A stretch of DNA of 64,000 nucleotides from Azophilus sp026709365 (GTDB lineage Bacteria > Pseudomonadota > Gammaproteobacteria > Pseudomonadales > Azotimanducaceae): the NCBI GenBank assembly GCA_965200175.1, contig OZ241345.1:3658001-3722000 (forward strand), read 5' to 3'. Shown in pieces: positions 16,958 to 24,924 of this stretch (position 1 is the first letter of the stretch; each line of letters starts with the position of its first letter). The notes under the pieces were generated by a model, which saw nothing but the letters and a program-made list of their open reading frames with translations, did not search any database and was not told the origin of the DNA. The position numbers were made by a program, and so were the translations under genes.

Positions 16958-19656
16958 TGCGCCTCGTCCCAATTGCCGCCGACGCCGCAATCCACCACCA
17001 GCGGGACCGACAGGTCAGCAGCGGCCGCCATGCGTTCCCGAACGCCTTCCAGCAGCGCATCGACCGCGTCCTCGGCCACCTCAAAGACCAGTTCGTCGTG
17101 GACCTGCATGATCATCAGCGCGTCGATGCCGCTGGCGGTGAGCCAGTCATCGACGCTTAGCATGGCCCGCTTGATGATGTCGGCGGCCGTGCCCTGCAGC
17201 GGGGCGTTGATGGCGGCCCGCTCGGCGGCCTGACGGCGCTGCATCTGGCGGGCGTTGATTTCGCGCAGGTGCAGGCGGCGGCCGAAGACCGTCTCCACGT
17301 AGCCCTGCTCATGGGCCAAGGCGCGGGTGCGGTCCATGTAGTCCGCCACGCCGGGGAAGCGGACGAAGTAGCGGTCCATGTGGCCCTTGGCCTCCGGCTG
17401 CGGAATGCCCAGCTGGCGGCTTAGGCCGAAGGCGGACATGCCGTACATCAGGCCGAAGTTGATGGCCTTGGCGTTGCGCCGCTCATCGTCGCTCACCGCC
17501 TCCGGCGCACAGCCGAACACCTCGGCGGCGGTGGCCCGGTGGACGTCCTGGCCGGCTGCGAACGCCGACAGCAGGCCCGCATCGCGGGACAGGTGCGCCA
17601 TGATGCGCAGCTCGATCTGGCTGTAGTCCGCCGCCACGATGCGCCGTCCGTCCGGGGCGCTGAATGCTTGGCGAATCCGGCGGCCCTCGGCGGTGCGGAT
17701 GGGGATGTTCTGCAGGTTCGGATCCGCCGACGACAGCCTGCCGGTGGCGGCCACCGCCTGGTGGTAGGAGGTGTGGATGCGGCCGGTCTCCGGGTCGATG
17801 TCCAGCGGCAGCTTGTCGGTGTAGGTGCCCTTGAGCTTGGTCAGGCTGCGATGCTCCAGAATCACTTCGGGCAGCTCATAGCCCAAGGCCGCAAGATCGC
17901 GCAGCACCGGCTCCGCGGTGGAGGGCTGGCCCTTGGGGGTCTTGCGCTGCACCGGCAGGTCTAAGCGCTCGAAGAAGACCTCCTGCAGTTGCTTGGGGCT
18001 GTCCAAATTGAATTGCGAGCCGGCTATGCGCCACGCCTGCTCCTGCAGTTCGACGATCCGCTCGGCGAGCTCCCGGCTTTGCCGACGCAGCGCCGCGCCA
18101 TCCAAGGTCGCCCCGTTGCGCTCGATGCGCGACAGCACCGGGATCAAAGGCAACTCGATCTCCTCGAACACCTTGACCAGGCTGGGGTGTTGCTGAAGTT
18201 TGGGCCACAGCGCTTGGTGCAGCCGCAAGGTCACGTCCGCATCCTCGGCGGCGTAGTCGGTCGCCACCTCCATCTCGACCTGATCAAAGCTCAACTGCTT
18301 GGCGCCCTTGCCGGCCACGTCCTCATAGTGCGTGGTGCGCACGCCCAGATGCTTTTGCGCAAGATCATCCATGTTGTGGCGGCCGGCAGTGCTTTCCAGC
18401 ACATAGGACTCCAGCATGGTGTCGAAGGCGATGCCGCGCAGCGATGCGCCCGCCCGGGCCAGCACGTTCATGTCGTACTTCAGGTGCTGGCCGACCTTGG
18501 GCTTGTTCGGGTCGGCCAACAGGGGCTTAAGCTTGCCCAGCACCAGATCCAACGGCAGTTGATCGGGCGCGCCCGGATAGCGGTGCCCGACCGGAACGTA
18601 AGCCGCCCGTCCCGCCTCCACGGCGAAGGAGAAACCGACCAGCTCCGCCTGCATGTAGTTGATGCTGGTGGTTTCGGTGTCAAAGGCGAGCAGCGGCGCG
18701 GCTTCAAGCTGCGCAATCCAAGCATCCAAGGCCGCTTCGGTGGTGATGCACTCATAGTGCCGATCCTGGACCGGCTCCGGTTGCGGCCCCTCAAGCTCCC
18801 CCAGCCAGCTTTTGAACTGATAGCGCTCGAACAGCGCCGTCAGCGCCTCGGCGTCCTCCTGCGGCGGCGCGGTCAACTCCGCCATGGAGACGCCCACATC
18901 CACATCGCACTTGATGGTGGTGAGCGTGCGCGACAACGGCAGATGGCCCAGGCTGGCGCGCAAATTCTCGCCGATCTTGCCCTTGATGCCGCCCGCCGCC
19001 GCCATCACGCCGTCCAGGGAGCCGTGCTCATTGAGCCATTTGGCGGCCGTCTTCGGCCCGACCTTGGGGACGCCGGGGATGTTGTCCACCTTGTCGCCCA
19101 TCAACGCCAAGTAGTCGATGATGAGTTCCGGCGGCACGCCGAACTTCTCGACGACGCCCTCCCGGTCCATGCTGGTTTCGCTCATGGTGTTGAGCAGGGT
19201 CACGCGGTCGTTCACCAATTGCGCCATGTCCTTGTCGCTGGTGGAGATGAGCACGGGACGGCCTTGGGCGCTGGCCTGGCTGGCCAAGGTGCCGATCACG
19301 TCATCCGCCTCGACGCCGGGAACGGTCAGCAGGGGCAGCCCCATGGCGCGGATGATCTCGAAGGTGGGTTCGATCTGCCGGCGCAGGTCATCGTCCATCG
19401 GCGGCCGGTTGGCCTTGTACTCCGAATACAGGTCGTCGCGGAAGGTCTTGCCCTTGGGGTCGAAGACGATGACCAACGGGCTGTCCGGACAGTCCTTGGC
19501 GAGCTTGCGAATCATGGCGATGACACCGCGCATGGCGCCGGTGGGAAAGCCGTCCGCAGCGGTCAGCGGCGGCAGCGCATGGTAGGCGCGGAACAGATAG
19601 GTTGACCCATCCACGAGGACCAAGGGTTTGTCGTTTGCCGCCGCCTCTGCCACCAT
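16954..19656 (-). CDS. polA: DNA polymerase I
   Basis: 900 residues with all three domains. The 5'-nuclease domain has VDGSTYLFRAYHALPPL and GVEADDVIGTLA; the proofreading 3'-5' exonuclease has FDTETTSINY (the D-x-E motif), so it is a proofreading-type Pol I; the polymerase domain has DYSQIELRIMAHLS, the O-helix region RRNAKAINFGLMYG and QVHDELVFE. It fills gaps after repair and removes Okazaki primers. The ATG at 19656 or one at 19665 is suitable. The open frame upstream to 20073 is repeat DNA, not polymerase. Confidence 0.96.
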   Translation of the reverse strand: MVAEAAANDKPLVLVDGSTYLFRAYHALPPLTAADGFPTGAMRGVIAMIRKLAKDCPDSPLVIVFDPKGKTFRDDLYSEYKANRPPMDDDLRRQIEPTFEIIRAMGLPLLTVPGVEADDVIGTLASQASAQGRPVLISTSDKDMAQLVNDRVTLLNTMSETSMDREGVVEKFGVPPELIIDYLALMGDKVDNIPGVPKVGPKTAAKWLNEHGSLDGVMAAAGGIKGKIGENLRASLGHLPLSRTLTTIKCDVDVGVSMAELTAPPQEDAEALTALFERYQFKSWLGELEGPQPEPVQDRHYECITTEAALDAWIAQLEAAPLLAFDTETTSINYMQAELVGFSFAVEAGRAAYVPVGHRYPGAPDQLPLDLVLGKLKPLLADPNKPKVGQHLKYDMNVLARAGASLRGIAFDTMLESYVLESTAGRHNMDDLAQKHLGVRTTHYEDVAGKGAKQLSFDQVEMEVATDYAAEDADVTLRLHQALWPKLQQHPSLVKVFEEIELPLIPVLSRIERNGATLDGAALRRQSRELAERIVELQEQAWRIAGSQFNLDSPKQLQEVFFERLDLPVQRKTPKGQPSTAEPVLRDLAALGYELPEVILEHRSLTKLKGTYTDKLPLDIDPETGRIHTSYHQAVAATGRLSSADPNLQNIPIRTAEGRRIRQAFSAPDGRRIVAADYSQIELRIMAHLSRDAGLLSAFAAGQDVHRATAAEVFGCAPEAVSDDERRNAKAINFGLMYGMSAFGLSRQLGIPQPEAKGHMDRYFVRFPGVADYMDRTRALAHEQGYVETVFGRRLHLREINARQMQRRQAAERAAINAPLQGTAADIIKRAMLSVDDWLTASGIDALMIMQVHDELVFEVAEDAVDALLEGVRERMAAAADLSVPLVVDCGVGGNWDEAH

Positions 19657-19714
19657 TGGACCCATGCCCGCCAACAAACGGACAGTGTGGCCCGCCTTGG
19701 GCGCTTTGGCAATG

Positions 19715-19942
19715 CGCACCCGCTTCACGGGTGCGTTGGAGTTTCGCTGGCGCGAAACTCCGCGCACGTTGCTTGGGCCAAGTTCCGAATGGTTTCTGGA
19801 CCCGCACATGCGAGCTTTCAGCTTACCTCGCAAAGGCACGGCGCTACGCGCCGATAGAGGGTGGAAACCCGCTCCGGGCGACCTGGCCGACCGGAAAGGA
19901 GTTTCGCGCCAGCGAAACTCCAATGCGAACCGCAGGTTCGCA
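19715..19942. repeat. Composite hairpin repeat: two inverted copies with 50-base ends (copy A)
   Basis: The left end has the stem CGCACCCG (19715-19722) pairing with CGGGTGCG (19728-19735), followed by the fixed hairpin GGAGTTTCGC (19738-19747) / GCGAAACTCC (19752-19761). The right end is the mirror image: the fixed hairpin at 19898-19921, then TGCGAACC (19924-19931) / GGTTCGCA (19935-19942). The interior has further short palindromes. The layout resembles a MITE or paired REP element of about 230 bp inserted between polA and the DUF2782 gene. Related single copies are at 39.4, 51.8 and 55.8 kb. Confidence 0.8.
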
Positions 19943-19957
19943 CCGTCACGCCCTCGA

Positions 19958-20230
19958 TTGAGCCGCTGGCTTCCCGCGATCCTGTTGCTGGCCACCGCCA
20001 CGGTTTGCGCCTCCGAACCGGAGGGCCTGCGCGGCCCCGATGTCACCATCATCGCCGGCGAGGAGCGCACCATTTACGAATACCGGCAAAACGGCCACTT
20101 GCGCATGGTCAAGATCGTTCCAAACTGGGGCAAGCCGTACTACCTGTTTCCCCGCGACCAGACCGCCGGCTTCGGCAATTTGGAAGAGGCGGACATGCTG
20201 CTGCCGACTTGGGTGATCGTCAACTTCTGA
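19958..20230 (+). CDS. DUF2782 exported small protein
   Basis: 90 residues if started at TTG 19958. The signal peptide LSRWLPAILLLATATVCA is followed by the DUF2782 body: VTIIAGEERTIYEYRQNG, MVKIVPNWGKPYYL, and a C-terminal LLPTWVIVNF. This family is typically found between polA and thrB in gammaproteobacteria, exactly as here, and has no known function. No Shine-Dalgarno sequence is evident, and the repeat element ends only 15 bases upstream, so the native leader may have been displaced. Confidence 0.78.
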   Translation: MSRWLPAILLLATATVCASEPEGLRGPDVTIIAGEERTIYEYRQNGHLRMVKIVPNWGKPYYLFPRDQTAGFGNLEEADMLLPTWVIVNF

Positions 20231-21213
20231 TGAACGCCGTCACCCGCCTGGACCGGGATGACCTCGAAGCCGTGCTTGGCCGCTACGATGTGGGCGAACC
20301 CGTGGATTTCTGGCCTGCCGCCCACGGCATCGAAAACAGCAACTACTTTGTCCGCACCCGCACCGATGGGAATCTCAGTGAGTGGGTGCTTACTATCCTC
20401 GAACAAGCACCCAATGCGGGCGCCGTGTTTGCACCCCTGTTGGATCTTTGCTTCGCCGCCGGGCTGCCCGTGGCGCCGGTCCAGCGCAACGCCGTCGGCA
20501 AGCTTCAGGATTCCCTGAGCGGCAAGCCCCTCCTGCTCACGCCGCGGCTGCACGGCAGCCATCCCCAAGAGCCTTCCACCGCCCAGGTTGCCGCCCTAGG
20601 CGCCACAATCGCGAAACTGCACCTGACGACCCGCAACCCAAGCTTTGCGACGCCCAACCACCCCCGTGATGAGAGCTGGCTGTCGCGCATCGCCAAGACG
20701 GTGAGCGGCCAATTGACGGCCGATGACACCGGGCTGCTGGAATGCGCACTGCGCCGGGTCACCAACCTCCTGAGCGGAGATGACCTAGCTGGTCTGCCGA
20801 AGGGCATCATTCACGGCGACCTGTTCCGCGACAACGTTCTGTTCGACGGCGACCGGCTCACCGGACTGCTGGACTTCCACCATGCTTCCAACGGCTGGCT
20901 GATCTACGACCTCGCCGTGGCGGCCAACGACTGGTGCAATGATCCGGAAGGCCGCTTGAACGAAGGCCAGGCCAACGCCCTGCTCGCCGCCTACCACCAG
21001 CGCCGTCCCCTCAAGCCAGCCGAAATCAAGCGCTTCCCCGATTTCATGGCCTACGCCGCATTGGCGTTTTGGCTGTCCCGCCTTTACGCCGGGGCCAAGG
21101 CGAAAGCCGGCGAGGCTGTTCGGGTCAAGAGCCCGGACGAATTTCAACGCATCACCGCCGATCGGTTGAGCCGCGAGGTCGCGCTGGGCGCCTTTGGGTC
21201 GCCTGATGGTTGA
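20230..21213 (+). CDS. thrB: Homoserine kinase ThrB (Pseudomonas type)
   Basis: 327 residues of the aminoglycoside-phosphotransferase-like homoserine kinase, unrelated to the GHMP ThrB of E. coli. It phosphorylates homoserine on the way to threonine. The opening IENSNYFVRT, the Brenner-type catalytic loop IIHGDLFRDNVLFD (about residues 193-206) and the metal-binding LLDFHHASNGWLIYDLA are clear. Its ATG overlaps the DUF2782 stop (TGATG), so the two are coupled. Confidence 0.93.
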   Translation: MNAVTRLDRDDLEAVLGRYDVGEPVDFWPAAHGIENSNYFVRTRTDGNLSEWVLTILEQAPNAGAVFAPLLDLCFAAGLPVAPVQRNAVGKLQDSLSGKPLLLTPRLHGSHPQEPSTAQVAALGATIAKLHLTTRNPSFATPNHPRDESWLSRIAKTVSGQLTADDTGLLECALRRVTNLLSGDDLAGLPKGIIHGDLFRDNVLFDGDRLTGLLDFHHASNGWLIYDLAVAANDWCNDPEGRLNEGQANALLAAYHQRRPLKPAEIKRFPDFMAYAALAFWLSRLYAGAKAKAGEAVRVKSPDEFQRITADRLSREVALGAFGSPDG

Positions 21214-21248
21214 TATCTCAAAGAAGTCAAACAACTAGGGAGAGCATC

Positions 21249-22085
21249 ATGGCTTCAATCACGATCCGGCCCAGCGGCCAAGCTTGCGGGGCGGAAGTTG
21301 CCGACCTCGACCTATCCAATCCCTTGGATGCCCCAACGCTCGCTGAAGTGAAGGCCGCGTGGCTGGAGCATCACGTGCTGTCGTTTCCCAACCAACAACT
21401 CGACGGTGACCGACTCGAAGCCTTCGCCCAACAGTTTGGCGAACTGGGGGAAGACCCGTTCTTCAACCCGATTCCCGGACGCAAGCACCTTGCGGCGGTG
21501 AAGCGGGAAGCCGAAGACACCAACCCGATCTTCGCCGAGCATTGGCACTCAGACTGGAGTTTCATGCCGCAACCCCCATGCGGCACCGTTTTGTATGCGC
21601 TCGACATACCCTCGCACGGCGGCGATACCGAGTTTTCCAATCAACATCTTGCCTTCGAATCGATGCCCCAGGACATGAAAGCCAAGTTCGATGGGTTGCA
21701 GGCCATCCATTCACCCAAGCTCGGCTACTCGCTCAAGGGCGTCTATGGCGATGTGAATAACAATGGCGCGATGGACATCCGCCCCAGTGAGGAGGCGGAG
21801 CACATGCATCACACCCACCCGCTCGCACCCGCACACCCGGAGACAGGCCGGCGGGGTTTTCTGAGCGGTGTTTCCTACATCGTCGGATTCGAAGGGCTGT
21901 CCGATGAAGAGGCCAAGCCGCTGATCATGGCGCTCAATGAATGGCAGAGCAAAGAGGAATTCATGTATCGCCACAAGTGGGAAAGCAACATGCTGGTGCT
22001 TTGGGATAACCGCAGCGTCGTACACCGCGCCACCGGCGGCTACGACGGCTACCGAAGGGAGCTGCTTCGAGTCACCGTTTACTGA
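21249..22085 (+). CDS. TauD/TfdA-family Fe(II)/2-oxoglutarate dioxygenase
   Basis: 278 residues. The facial triad is visible: His and Asp in HWHSDWSF (about 98-105) and the distal His in DNRSVVHRATGGYDG, followed by the 2-oxoglutarate-binding Arg in RRELLRVTV. Such enzymes hydroxylate sulfonates, chlorophenoxyacids or carnitine-like compounds; the substrate is not deducible. AGGGAGAG lies just before the ATG. It is the first gene of an accessory catabolic patch and is convergent with the SDR gene. Confidence 0.9.
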   Translation: MASITIRPSGQACGAEVADLDLSNPLDAPTLAEVKAAWLEHHVLSFPNQQLDGDRLEAFAQQFGELGEDPFFNPIPGRKHLAAVKREAEDTNPIFAEHWHSDWSFMPQPPCGTVLYALDIPSHGGDTEFSNQHLAFESMPQDMKAKFDGLQAIHSPKLGYSLKGVYGDVNNNGAMDIRPSEEAEHMHHTHPLAPAHPETGRRGFLSGVSYIVGFEGLSDEEAKPLIMALNEWQSKEEFMYRHKWESNMLVLWDNRSVVHRATGGYDGYRRELLRVTVY

Positions 22086-22113
22086 GCGAGCAACAGGAGC
22101 ATTTGATCGCCAA

Positions 22114-22881
22114 CTAGCGGTGATTCCACCAAGCCAGATCGGAAAACGAACGCAGGTCAAGCTCGTGGGTCCAAGCTGACCGGTGCTGCTGCGATACGTG
22201 ATAGTAGGTTTCGGCCATTTTCTCCGGAAGCATCAACCCATCGGCATCGAGCCCTCTTTGCTCTCGGAGCTTTTGGAAGGCTTCCTCTCCGAGCATCCTG
22301 CCCAAGGTGTCCGGCGCATCAACGGCGCCGTCAATCAGGATATGCGCCACGTGAATCCCTTTCGGCGCGTACTCCGCGTTTAGGGTTTGGCAGAGCATCC
22401 GGCGCCCACCCATCGCCGCCGCATGTGAATGTTGACCCGCATTGCCCCGTACGGCAGCGGTTGCGGAAGTTACGAGGAACGTGCCGCCGCCACGCTCCTC
22501 CATTCGAGGGAACAGTTCCTTCGCCATCCTGAACAGGGCGAACGTGGCCATGCGCCAACCCAATTCAAACTGCTTGTAGGTCAGTTCCGTAAGCGTTCGG
22601 CTGCCGATCTGCGCCCCCAAGTTGAACAGCGCGACCTCAATCGGACCGATATCCCGTTCGATGTGTTCAATGCGTTCCTCCAGCGCATTTTCCTCAACAG
22701 CATTCAAAAGAAATCCCGTCGCCTCACCACCATCGGCCTCGATGCCAGCCACGAGCTTGCGCAAGCCTTCCGCATCGCTGCGGCGGCATAGGACGGAATG
22801 ATATCCCTCCCTAGCGAATTTCCTGCCCACAGTACCGCCAATTCCTGCGCCGGCCCCCATCACTAAGCAAACTGGTTTCAT
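22114..22881 (-). CDS. SDR-family oxidoreductase lacking the usual Tyr-x3-Lys
   Basis: 255 residues with the Rossmann glycine motif GAGAGIGG (9-16), the NLGA segment replacing NNAG, and a Ser in LVTSATAAVRG. At the expected catalytic position the sequence reads QHSHAAAMGGRRM, so the Tyr and the Lys are both missing (His and Met align there). The tail GIHVAHILIDGAVD is typical of one SDR subgroup that tolerates changes at the Tyr. It could be a non-classical reductase or a catalytically dead paralogue. It lies downstream of the GST and CoA-transferase remnant on the same strand. Confidence 0.8.
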   Translation of the reverse strand: MKPVCLVMGAGAGIGGTVGRKFAREGYHSVLCRRSDAEGLRKLVAGIEADGGEATGFLLNAVEENALEERIEHIERDIGPIEVALFNLGAQIGSRTLTELTYKQFELGWRMATFALFRMAKELFPRMEERGGGTFLVTSATAAVRGNAGQHSHAAAMGGRRMLCQTLNAEYAPKGIHVAHILIDGAVDAPDTLGRMLGEEAFQKLREQRGLDADGLMLPEKMAETYYHVSQQHRSAWTHELDLRSFSDLAWWNHR

Positions 22882-22890
22882 CCCGCTCTC

Positions 22891-23173
22891 CTATCTATGA
22901 ACTTGTGTCAAAACACCTGCATCGATCATCTCTTGCACCTGTTCCTCAGAGTAGCCGAGCCTCCTAAGTATCTCCGTGGACTGTTCACCTAACTTGGGTG
23001 CGGGGCCTCCAATCTCACTGGGCGTTTTGCTGAACCGGGCCGCCGGACGCGCCTGACGGACCTCGCCAAATCCCTCGTACTCGGTTCTCTGCAATAAGCA
23101 TCATCGCTGCGACAGGGCCAGAAACCATGCTGGTCAAATCGACTGCCTTCAAGCCATTGAGTGGTCCCACCAT
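22891..23173 (-). pseudogene. Remnant of a class III (CaiB/BaiF) CoA-transferase with a large internal deletion
   Basis: The start MVGPLNGLKAVDLTSMVSGP is the N-terminus of a class III CoA-transferase (which carries LxGLxVLDLTxxxxGP). After about 28 residues, near base 23090, the frame shifts into the C-terminal tail: ARFSKTPSEIGGPAPKLGEQ, then LGYSEEQVQEMIDAGVL. Roughly 350 central residues, including the catalytic Asp, are gone and the ends are out of frame. The N-terminal ATG overlaps the GST stop as TAATG, so an intact gene was once translationally coupled to the GST. Confidence 0.85.
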
Positions 23174-23826
23174 TAGGCCTCCTTTAGAAGTCCGGCGTAA
23201 TTGGCTGCGAAGGCGCGGCGATAAGCGTCCCGTCGAGACAGCCGTTCCTTGTACCTGGGCAACGGGGCTGGCAATTTGATGCCGTAGCGCATGGCCCAGT
23301 CCAAGCAAGACATCAGAATGACGTCGGCGAGACCCAAGCGCTCGCCCAGCACAAAAGCGCGGTCGCCGATTTGACTTGCAATCACCTGAAGGTGCTTTTG
23401 AGCATACGCTTTCGAAGACCGCACCGCTTCAGGAGCCTCACCAAAGATCTTCTTGAGGTCGCCGTGCCGACGCATGACGTAGAGACTGGTTTCATCAAGC
23501 TCCCCATAGACGTAGCAAACCCACTCATCTTCCTTCGCGCGGGCCTCCAAACTGGTTGGCGCTGCGATGGTCGAGGGTTGCCCGTAGCGCTCAATGAGGT
23601 ATCGGCTGATGGCTACGCTTTCAGAGAGACGAACGTCGCCATCAACCAGATATGGGATCTTTTGCTTGGGATTGAGTTGAGTGAATTCGGCTGTTTGCGT
23701 CTCGCCCGTTCGCGGGCCAATTGCGAGATGCTCATAACCTAGGCCAAGCTCCTCCGCAACCCAGATGGGCCGAAACGTGCGCGTGGTTCCTGCGCCCCAT
23801 ATTTTCATGGGTTGTTCGTCAGCCAT
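23173..23826 (-). CDS. Glutathione S-transferase family protein
   Basis: About 217 residues. The N-terminal thioredoxin-fold domain has KIWGAGTTRTFRPIWVAEELG, a cis-Pro region KIPYLVDGD and LSESVAISRYL (the Glu-Ser that binds glutathione's gamma-Glu). The C-terminal helical domain includes LADVILMSCLDW. It presumably conjugates or transfers glutathione to an electrophile in the accessory catabolic patch. The ATG at 23826 is chosen because CAGGAGGTG lies at ideal spacing; an ATG at 23844 lacks one. Confidence 0.88.
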   Translation of the reverse strand: MADEQPMKIWGAGTTRTFRPIWVAEELGLGYEHLAIGPRTGETQTAEFTQLNPKQKIPYLVDGDVRLSESVAISRYLIERYGQPSTIAAPTSLEARAKEDEWVCYVYGELDETSLYVMRRHGDLKKIFGEAPEAVRSSKAYAQKHLQVIASQIGDRAFVLGERLGLADVILMSCLDWAMRYGIKLPAPLPRYKERLSRRDAYRRAFAANYAGLLKEA

Positions 23827-23937
23827 GGACACCTCCTGCTTCATCTGCCTATCGCGAGATCACTCGTAATCCAGTTCAGCTTAGAGTGACCGCGGTTGAC
23901 AGCAAAAGCGCATTCGCCGCCGGATATCGGCGAAAAG

Positions 23938-24924
23938 CTACTCAGCCTGCAGCAGAAAGAGCGTGAAGTAGGCATCAGCATCGCTCCAACTGGCTTCGAC
24001 CTTGAAGCCGCCGCCCTTGGCCAGTTCGGCGAACTGGCCAACGTCGTACTTGTAGGAGTTCTCGGTGTGCACCCGCTCGCCTTGGGTGAACTCAACGATG
24101 CGGCCATCGACTCGGGCGGATTGGTCCTTCCGGCTCTCCAAGAACATCTGCACGCAGCCCGACGCCTCGTTGTAGGCCGCCCGGTGGCGGAAGCCGGCGG
24201 GGTCGATTTCGGTGGCCAAGGCCGCATTCAGGTGGTGCAGTATGTTGAGATTGAATTCGGCGGTGACGCCAGCGCTGTCGTTGTAGGCCGCTTCGAGCAG
24301 GCCGATGTCCTTCTTGCGGTCCACGCCGATGAGCAGGCGGCTGCCCGCACCGAGGGTGGCCGCCACTTGGCGCAGGAACGCCTGGGCATCGCCGGGCTCG
24401 AAGTTGCCGATGCTGGAGCCTGGGTAGAAGCCGAGCTTGTCGAGACCGGCGACCACCTCCGGCAGTTCAAAGGGCGCCGTCATGTCTGCGCACATGGGAT
24501 AGACGCTCAAGTGCGGGTGGTCGGCGTGCAGCGTCCGGGCGCATCGCTCGAGGTGGCAACGGGAGATGTCCACAGGCAGATAGGCTCCCGGGCGCAGCTC
24601 CTCCAGCAGGCGGCGAATCTTGACGGTGGAGCCCGCGCCGTACTCGACCAGGCAGCCGCCCTTGCCGAAGCGATCGCGGACTTCCGGCAGGCAGACGTCG
24701 AACAAGCCCATCTCCGTGCGGGTCAGGTAGTACTCCGGCAGGCGGGTGATGGCCTCGAAGAGCCTTGAGCCGCGCTCGTCATAGAAGAACTTGGGGGCGA
24801 TGCGCTTGGGTTCCTCGGTCAAGCCCTCGATCACCTCATCAAGCAGCGCCGAGGACGGGGGCCGCTGGTCGAAGAATCGATATTCCGCGCGCCGAACGGC
24901 GTTCGGAGCGGTCGGCGGCCTCAT
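23938..24924 (-). CDS. egtD: L-histidine N-alpha-methyltransferase EgtD
   Basis: 328 residues. It trimethylates histidine to hercynine using SAM, the first step of ergothioneine synthesis. Visible signatures are PKFFYDERGSRLFEAITRLP, YYLTRTE, the SAM loop LVEYGAGSTVKIR, and FYPGSSIGNFEP. The ATG overlaps the egtB stop as ATGA, and the pair forms a minimal egtBD operon; egtC, egtA and egtE are not in the window. Confidence 0.95.
   Translation of the reverse strand: MRPPTAPNAVRRAEYRFFDQRPPSSALLDEVIEGLTEEPKRIAPKFFYDERGSRLFEAITRLPEYYLTRTEMGLFDVCLPEVRDRFGKGGCLVEYGAGSTVKIRRLLEELRPGAYLPVDISRCHLERCARTLHADHPHLSVYPMCADMTAPFELPEVVAGLDKLGFYPGSSIGNFEPGDAQAFLRQVAATLGAGSRLLIGVDRKKDIGLLEAAYNDSAGVTAEFNLNILHHLNAALATEIDPAGFRHRAAYNEASGCVQMFLESRKDQSARVDGRIVEFTQGERVHTENSYKYDVGQFAELAKGGGFKVEASWSDADAYFTLFLLQAE

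Noticed and set aside
19657..20073. N-terminal extension of DNA polymerase I
   Set aside because: The extra codons coincide with repeat copy A and have no similarity to Pol I, whose family start is at 19656 or 19665.
19861..20230. Long open frames running into thrB and through the repeat region
   Set aside because: They come from the GC-rich repeat DNA; thrB similarity begins only at 20230 and DUF2782 at about 19958.
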